A stretch of 9,284 bases of DNA, taken from contig JAMPAO010000097.1 of assembly GCA_023667165.1 (NCBI GenBank), positions 1 through 9,284 on the forward strand, written 5' to 3'. Shown piece after piece: positions 6,393 to 9,284 of the stretch. The stretch is from Ruminococcus sp. Lineage in GTDB: Bacteria; Bacillota; Clostridia; Oscillospirales; Ruminococcaceae. The notes below the pieces were generated by a model. It did not search any database. It saw only the letters and a list, made by a program, of their open reading frames with translations, and was not told the DNA's origin. The position numbers and the translations under genes are program-made. How positions within the stretch are numbered: the first letter of the stretch is position 1; each line of letters opens with the position of its first letter.

Positions 6393-6411
6393 TAAACCGA
6401 AAACGCGCCGG

Positions 6412-6450
6412 AAACGCCGCCTGCGGAATAAACGCAGACGGCGTTTTTTT
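6412..6450 (+). terminator. rho-independent terminator after the carboxypeptidase gene
   Basis: A 14-position stem with one mismatch (6412-6425 with 6433-6446) and the 7-nt loop GAATAAA run into seven T (6444-6450), 19 nt after the stop. On the minus strand the same hairpin follows thiD, but the T tract there is only three bases, so it may act weakly in both directions. Confidence 0.92.
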
Positions 6451-6457
6451 GCCGATG

Positions 6458-6476
6458 AAAGACGCGCAGTCTTTTT
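6458..6476 (-). terminator. Small hairpin downstream of thiD, possible weak terminator
   Basis: AAAGAC (6458-6463) and GTCTTT (6469-6474) pair around a 5-nt loop, about 35 nt after the thiD stop on the minus strand. The T run is short on that strand and longer on the plus strand, so its direction of action is uncertain. It may work together with the larger hairpin at 6412-6446. Confidence 0.3.
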
Positions 6477-6509
6477 GAAAATTGTCTATAGTGAGGCTGA
6501 AGATCAGTA

Positions 6510-7298
6510 TTACGGCTTTGCCGCCCCGTGGTCGAGAGGTCCCCTGCCGCTGCCTATGTCAAGACCCGAGCGTATGATCTCCGTCAGATATTTTTTCGCC
6601 CGCCTTACGCTTTCCGGAATGCTCATTCCCTCCGCAAGACCGCAGGCTATGGCCGATGAAAGGGTGCAGCCTGTTCCGTGGGTATTGGGATTGTCTATCC
6701 GTTCCCCGTCAAATTCGTAAAATCCGCCGCAGTACAGCACGTCGTGAGCGGAGCCTTTCATATGACCGCCCTTTACAAGAACTGCGGCTCCCGTATCGGC
6801 GGAAATGACCTTCGCCGCAGCTTTCATGCCGCTTATGTCCTCTATCGTCCCTCCCCCCAGCAGCTCCGCCTCGGGAATGTTGGGAGTTACTATGTCCGAT
6901 ATACTCATTATCACGGATTTCAGCGCGCCCACGGCGTTTTCGTCGGTCAGCCGCGTCCCGTCGGTGGAAACCGTCACCGTGTCCGTGACGATATTGCGCA
7001 CGCCGTATCTGATAAGCAGCTCCGCGGTTATCTCCATAATACCGCTGTTGGGCAGCATACCTATCTTGACCGCGTCGGGAGGTATGTCAGCCAGCACTGC
7101 TTCAAGCTGCTTCCCGAAGAAGTCGGGAGGAACGGGCATAACGTCTGTCACGCCCAGGGTGTTCTGAGCCGTCAGAGCCGTAATAACGCTCATTCCGTAA
7201 AGATCGTAGGCGGCGAAGGTTTTCATATCTGCCTGAATGCCCGCGCCGCCGCCGGGGTCGGAGCCTGCTATGGTAAGCACGGTTTTCTTTTTTCTCAT
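6510..7298 (-). CDS. thiD: Hydroxymethylpyrimidine / phosphomethylpyrimidine kinase
   Basis: ThiD phosphorylates HMP and then HMP-P to HMP-PP, the pyrimidine half of thiamin. It is 262 aa, a normal length for this ribokinase-fold family. Motifs include AGSDPGGGAGIQAD (11-24), GMSVITALTAQNTLGV (35-50), KIGML (78-82), TPNIPEAELLGG (138-149), VLVKGGHM (173-180) and NTHGTGCTLSSAIA (205-218) with the active-site Cys211. One oddity: the stretch that usually reads like DPVMV is DTVTV here (106-110). ATG 7298 has AGGAGG (7310-7305) 6 nt upstream and starts just before the conserved sequence; an in-frame upstream ATG at 7376 has no SD. It is the last gene of thiM-thiE-thiD, separated from thiE by 227 bp that contain most of a long inverted repeat, and its SD lies in that repeat. 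Confidence 0.94.
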   Translation of the reverse strand: MRKKKTVLTIAGSDPGGGAGIQADMKTFAAYDLYGMSVITALTAQNTLGVTDVMPVPPDFFGKQLEAVLADIPPDAVKIGMLPNSGIMEITAELLIRYGVRNIVTDTVTVSTDGTRLTDENAVGALKSVIMSISDIVTPNIPEAELLGGGTIEDISGMKAAAKVISADTGAAVLVKGGHMKGSAHDVLYCGGFYEFDGERIDNPNTHGTGCTLSSAIACGLAEGMSIPESVRRAKKYLTEIIRSGLDIGSGRGPLDHGAAKP

Positions 7299-7301
7299 AA
7301 T

Positions 7302-7559
7302 AGACCTCCTCGTAAACTTCCAAAACGCTGCCTGACTTGTCTTTTTTGCATCATGCTTCGCCCATTTTCCTTGCAATACAATAAAGGAAGCACTGAATAA
7401 ATACGTTTCTAAGCACTCTCAGTTACGGATTTTCGAGTGCTTGAAACGTAGGCTGCGCCTTTATTCAGCACTTCCTTGAGTATTCCTGCGGAAAATGCGC
7501 TTTGCCTAATGCAAAAAATTCTGCGTCATTCAGCATTTTTCCGGTTTCCGAGGAGGTCT
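7302..7559. repeat. Long imperfect inverted repeat spanning the thiE-thiD junction
   Basis: The left arm (7302-7418) is an imperfect inverted copy of the right arm (7435-7559) around a 16-nt loop. Aligned by eye, the left arm and the reverse complement of the right share, in order, AGACCTCCTCG, AAAC, GCTG, TGAC, TTTTTTGCAT, CATTTTCC, AATAC, AAGGAAG, TGAATAAA, TACGTTTC and AAGCACTC. By hand count roughly three-quarters of positions match. The inner part (7384-7418 with 7435-7477) is best preserved, except for a 9-nt insert in the right arm (GGCTGCGCC, 7451-7459), itself a small palindrome. The right arm holds the last 10 codons of thiE and its stop; the left arm holds the thiD SD. No target-site duplication or coding capacity was seen. 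It may be a fold-back (MITE-like) element or an evolved regulatory hairpin. Confidence 0.85.
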
Positions 7560-8188
7560 GATAAATTCTCCGAAAAAACATATCTGTTCAAGGCTTCCCG
7601 TATATCTGTCGCCGCTCTTTCGGGATCGGGACTGTTCATTATCGCAGATACCGCAGCCATACCCGAAACGCCACTTCCGCGAAGTATTTTGCAGTTGCTG
7701 CCGTCAAGTCCGCCTATGGCGCACACGGGAATGCTGACCGCGCGGCATATTTCTCCGAGCGTTTCAACGCTTGTGATAACGGCGTCCTTTGTTTTCGAGG
7801 GGAATACCGCCCCCACTCCCAGATAATCCGCTCCGTCGGACTGAGCCTTCAGCGCAGCCTCTGCGGTCTTAGCCGTAGCGCCGATGATCATATTCCCGCC
7901 CAAAATGCGCCTTGCGTCGGCAACGGGAATATCCTCTCCGCCCAGATGCACTCCCGCCGCGCCGCAGGCAAGAGCGATATCCGCTCTGTCGTTGATGATA
8001 AGGGGAATGCGGAATTTGTCCGTAACCGCTTTAACGCTTCGGGCGATTTGGAGAAGCTCTCTTCCGCCGCGTTTTTTTTCGCGGAGCTGTACCATGGTAA
8101 CGCCGCCTCTGCACGCCGCCTCCACCGTCTGCGGGAGCTTGTCCGAGCTGCTTGTAACAAGATATAAAGTAACGTTCGGTTCATTCAT
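7526..8188 (-). CDS. thiE: Thiamin-phosphate synthase
   Basis: ThiE couples HMP-PP with hydroxyethylthiazole phosphate to give thiamin monophosphate and pyrophosphate. It is a TIM-barrel protein of 220 aa from the chosen start. Family motifs are VQLREK (33-38), LIINDRADIALACGAAGVHL (63-82), IIGATAKTAEAAL (101-113), GADYLGVGAVFPSKTK (119-134) and the phosphate-binding VCAIGGLDG (155-163) and GVSGMAAVSAIM (173-184). Three ATGs lie at the front. The one at 8188 is chosen because GAGG is about 10 nt upstream and the sequence then begins close to conserved residues; it overlaps the end of thiM by 8 nt, indicating translational coupling. The last 10 residues (DLLGNRKNAE) are encoded inside the right arm of the inverted repeat and may be a tail contributed by that element. 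Confidence 0.94.
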   Translation of the reverse strand: MNEPNVTLYLVTSSSDKLPQTVEAACRGGVTMVQLREKKRGGRELLQIARSVKAVTDKFRIPLIINDRADIALACGAAGVHLGGEDIPVADARRILGGNMIIGATAKTAEAALKAQSDGADYLGVGAVFPSKTKDAVITSVETLGEICRAVSIPVCAIGGLDGSNCKILRGSGVSGMAAVSAIMNSPDPERAATDIREALNRYVFSENLSDLLGNRKNAE

Positions 8189-8999
8189 AAAGCTCATACC
8201 TCGCATTTTTTATGAAAAAGTCTTTGTCCATTAAAAAAAGTCCGTCCGTAACGCCGTCGCGGAAGCGGCTTATGCTTCGGCTGCGCTCAAAAGCGATTTG
8301 AGCGTATTCGCCCGCCAGCTTCATGACCACAGCCGCCGAAACGGCGCTTTCAAAGGGATCGGCGGCGGCGAGAAAGCAGCCGGCAGTCACTCCCGATACG
8401 CAGCCCATGCCCGTCACAAGGGTCATAAGGCTGCTGCCGCCGTGTACGGCGCAGACGAGCCTGCCGTCGGTGACGGTGTCCGTTTTTCCGGTGATCATAA
8501 CAACTGCGCCCGTTTTTTCCGCAAATGACTGCGCAGTCTCGGACAGCCTGCGCATATCCGTGTCCGTATCAGACTCCACGCCCTTTGCGCGCGTTTCGAT
8601 CCCGCACAGCGCGGCTATCTCCGAGGCGTTTCCCTTTATCACGTTCGGGGAATATTTTTCCGTTATATCAAGAGCGAATCTCAGCCGAATGCCGCTGCAC
8701 CCCGCGCCCACCGCGTCCAATATAAAAGGTATGCCCTTTTCCCGCGCGGTGTACGCCGAGCGTTCCATAGCCGCGAGCTTGCTTTCCGATATACCTCCGA
8801 GGTTTACGGAAAGAGCGCTTGCCGCCGAGGTTATCTCGGCGCATTCTTCGGCGTATTCCGCCATTACGGGTTTTCCGCCGAGGGCAAGAACGGCGTTGGC
8901 GCAGTCGTTTGCGGTCACATGGCTTGCAATACAGTGTATAAGCGGTTTTTCCCGCGCTATTTTATTTTTCAGGCTGAAAATATCTTCCGGCGAAAACAT
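8181..8999 (-). CDS. thiM: Hydroxyethylthiazole kinase
   Basis: ThiM phosphorylates the thiazole alcohol HET, a salvage step that supplies the second substrate of ThiE. From ATG 8999 it is 272 aa, in the family range. Motifs include PLIHCIASHVTANDCANAVL (19-38), GGKPVMAEYAEE (41-52), LSVNLGGI (63-70), PFILDAVGAG (91-100), NVIKGNASEIAAL (119-131) and VTGMGCVSGVTAGCFLAA (195-212) with the conserved Cys200. The frame also opens upstream at a GTG at 9035, but that lacks an SD. AAAGGA (9017-9012) lies 12 nt before the ATG at 8999, somewhat long but the best available. thiM is the first gene of the operon. With thiE and thiD it makes a salvage set; no de novo genes (thiC, thiG, thiS, thiH) are in the window. 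No clear promoter or TPP riboswitch is visible upstream to 9284. Confidence 0.94.
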   Translation of the reverse strand: MFSPEDIFSLKNKIAREKPLIHCIASHVTANDCANAVLALGGKPVMAEYAEECAEITSAASALSVNLGGISESKLAAMERSAYTAREKGIPFILDAVGAGCSGIRLRFALDITEKYSPNVIKGNASEIAALCGIETRAKGVESDTDTDMRRLSETAQSFAEKTGAVVMITGKTDTVTDGRLVCAVHGGSSLMTLVTGMGCVSGVTAGCFLAAADPFESAVSAAVVMKLAGEYAQIAFERSRSISRFRDGVTDGLFLMDKDFFIKNARYELYE

Positions 9000-9043
9000 A
9001 AAACCGACCGTTCCTTTCCGGATAATTTTTTTCACGGTTATAT

Positions 9044-9119
9044 TTTTTGGCAGTCCGTTTCGGTTGATTGCCTTAGTTTGCTTTTTGGCATTCTGTTTCG
9101 GTTGATAGCCTTAGTTTGC
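9044..9119. repeat. Two tandem 38-bp direct repeats upstream of thiM
   Basis: Copy 1 (9044-9081) and copy 2 (9082-9119) are head to tail and differ at 3 of 38 positions. Each starts TTTTTGGCA, continues through GTTTCGGTTGAT and ends GCCTTAGTTTGC. There is no spacer between them, so it is not a CRISPR array. In copy 1, GGCAGTC can pair with GATTGCC to make a small hairpin, but the changes in copy 2 weaken that stem. The repeats fill most of the space right before the thiM 5' end. Confidence 0.9.
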
Positions 9120-9136
9120 ACGTTACTCCTCTTAAT

Positions 9137-9157
9137 GCCATAGTTTGTTTTTTGGCA
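9137..9157. repeat. Degenerate third copy of the repeat junction
   Basis: These 21 bases match the copy 1/copy 2 junction at 9070-9090 with two differences (GCC, then TAGTTTG, then TTTTTGGCA). A still weaker echo (GTCTTAGCTTTG) follows near 9162. The array seems to decay away from thiM. Confidence 0.7.
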
Positions 9158-9210
9158 AGATGTCTTAGCTTTGGAGATATGTTTAGCACGTAAGCCCATG
9201 CAAAGGGACA

Positions 9211-9284
9211 ACCTACGGGAGAAAGGGGGAGGCGTTCTGCGTAACCATGGACGCTGGGTCACCCTCCCCCTTTCCCCCTACGGT
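9211..9284. repeat. G/C-rich inverted repeat at the window edge
   Basis: The arm 9211-9232 is an imperfect inverted copy of 9263-9284, perfect over 11 bp (AAAGGGGGAGG, 9222-9232, with CCTCCCCCTTT, 9263-9273) and matching again at the tips (ACC/GGT). The 30-nt centre holds CCATGG and a GCGT/ACGC pair. A strong hairpin is possible on either strand, but no long T run follows, so a terminator role is uncertain. It may continue beyond the window. Confidence 0.7.

Noticed and set aside
7299..7376. 26-codon N-terminal extension of ThiD from ATG 7376
   Set aside because: It would translate the inverted-repeat arm and the SD itself. The ATG at 7298 with AGGAGG 6 nt upstream matches the family start.
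9000..9035. GTG start of thiM at 9035
   Set aside because: No ribosome binding site precedes it. The ATG at 8999 has AAAGGA upstream and gives a normal-length protein.
9044..9157. CRISPR array
   Set aside because: The 38-bp units abut without spacers and the third copy is partial. There is no unique spacer sequence and no cas gene nearby.
9038..9262. Minus-strand 74-codon open frame upstream of thiM
   Set aside because: It runs through the tandem repeats and the G/C-rich inverted repeat, has a composition unlike a folded protein and resembles no family; it is better read as non-coding repeat sequence.

Overview
The window looks like chromosomal DNA from a low-to-mid GC Firmicute, most likely class Clostridia and possibly Ruminococcaceae-like. 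This rests on consensus sigma-A promoters, AAAGGA/GGAGG ribosome binding sites, rho-independent terminators, a TTG start, and Firmicutes-type GpsA, NrdR, Cca and an XRE regulator with a membrane tail. The taxonomy is inference. No prophage, insertion sequence with a transposase, CRISPR array, tRNA or rRNA was seen.

Plus-strand half (1-4729). The window opens inside gpsA (glycerol-3-phosphate dehydrogenase, phospholipid precursor synthesis). Then come three genes that each have their own promoter: an AI-2E family membrane protein closed by a strong terminator, an XRE repressor-like protein with about six membrane segments, and the HD-domain CCA-adding tRNA nucleotidyltransferase cca. The XRE and cca transcripts both start with leaders that can fold into hairpins.

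Middle (4735-6450). nrdR, the ribonucleotide reductase repressor, is on the minus strand and converges on cca with only 5 bp between the stop codons. It has a perfect consensus promoter and a GC-rich leader of about 170 nt, in which I find a nested stem-loop of about 74 nt plus an alternative pairing partner. Divergent from nrdR is a membrane-anchored VanY-type D,D-carboxypeptidase (peptidoglycan trimming) that starts at TTG and ends at a strong terminator.

Right part (6510-8999, minus strand). A thiamin salvage operon reads thiM-thiE-thiD. ThiM phosphorylates hydroxyethylthiazole, ThiD phosphorylates HMP/HMP-P, and ThiE joins the two products into thiamin phosphate. thiM and thiE overlap. 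Between thiE and thiD lies the most unusual structure in the window: an imperfect inverted repeat with arms of about 117 and 125 nt (7302-7559). It includes the last codons of thiE in one arm and the thiD Shine-Dalgarno in the other, so in the mRNA the thiD ribosome site is complementary to the end of thiE.

Right edge (9000-9284). There is no recognisable gene and no TPP riboswitch upstream of thiM. Instead there are two 38-bp tandem repeats, a degenerate third copy and a G/C-rich inverted repeat reaching the window end, which suggests a non-coding repeat element sits in front of the operon. All identities are from motif reading; no database search or folding program was run.
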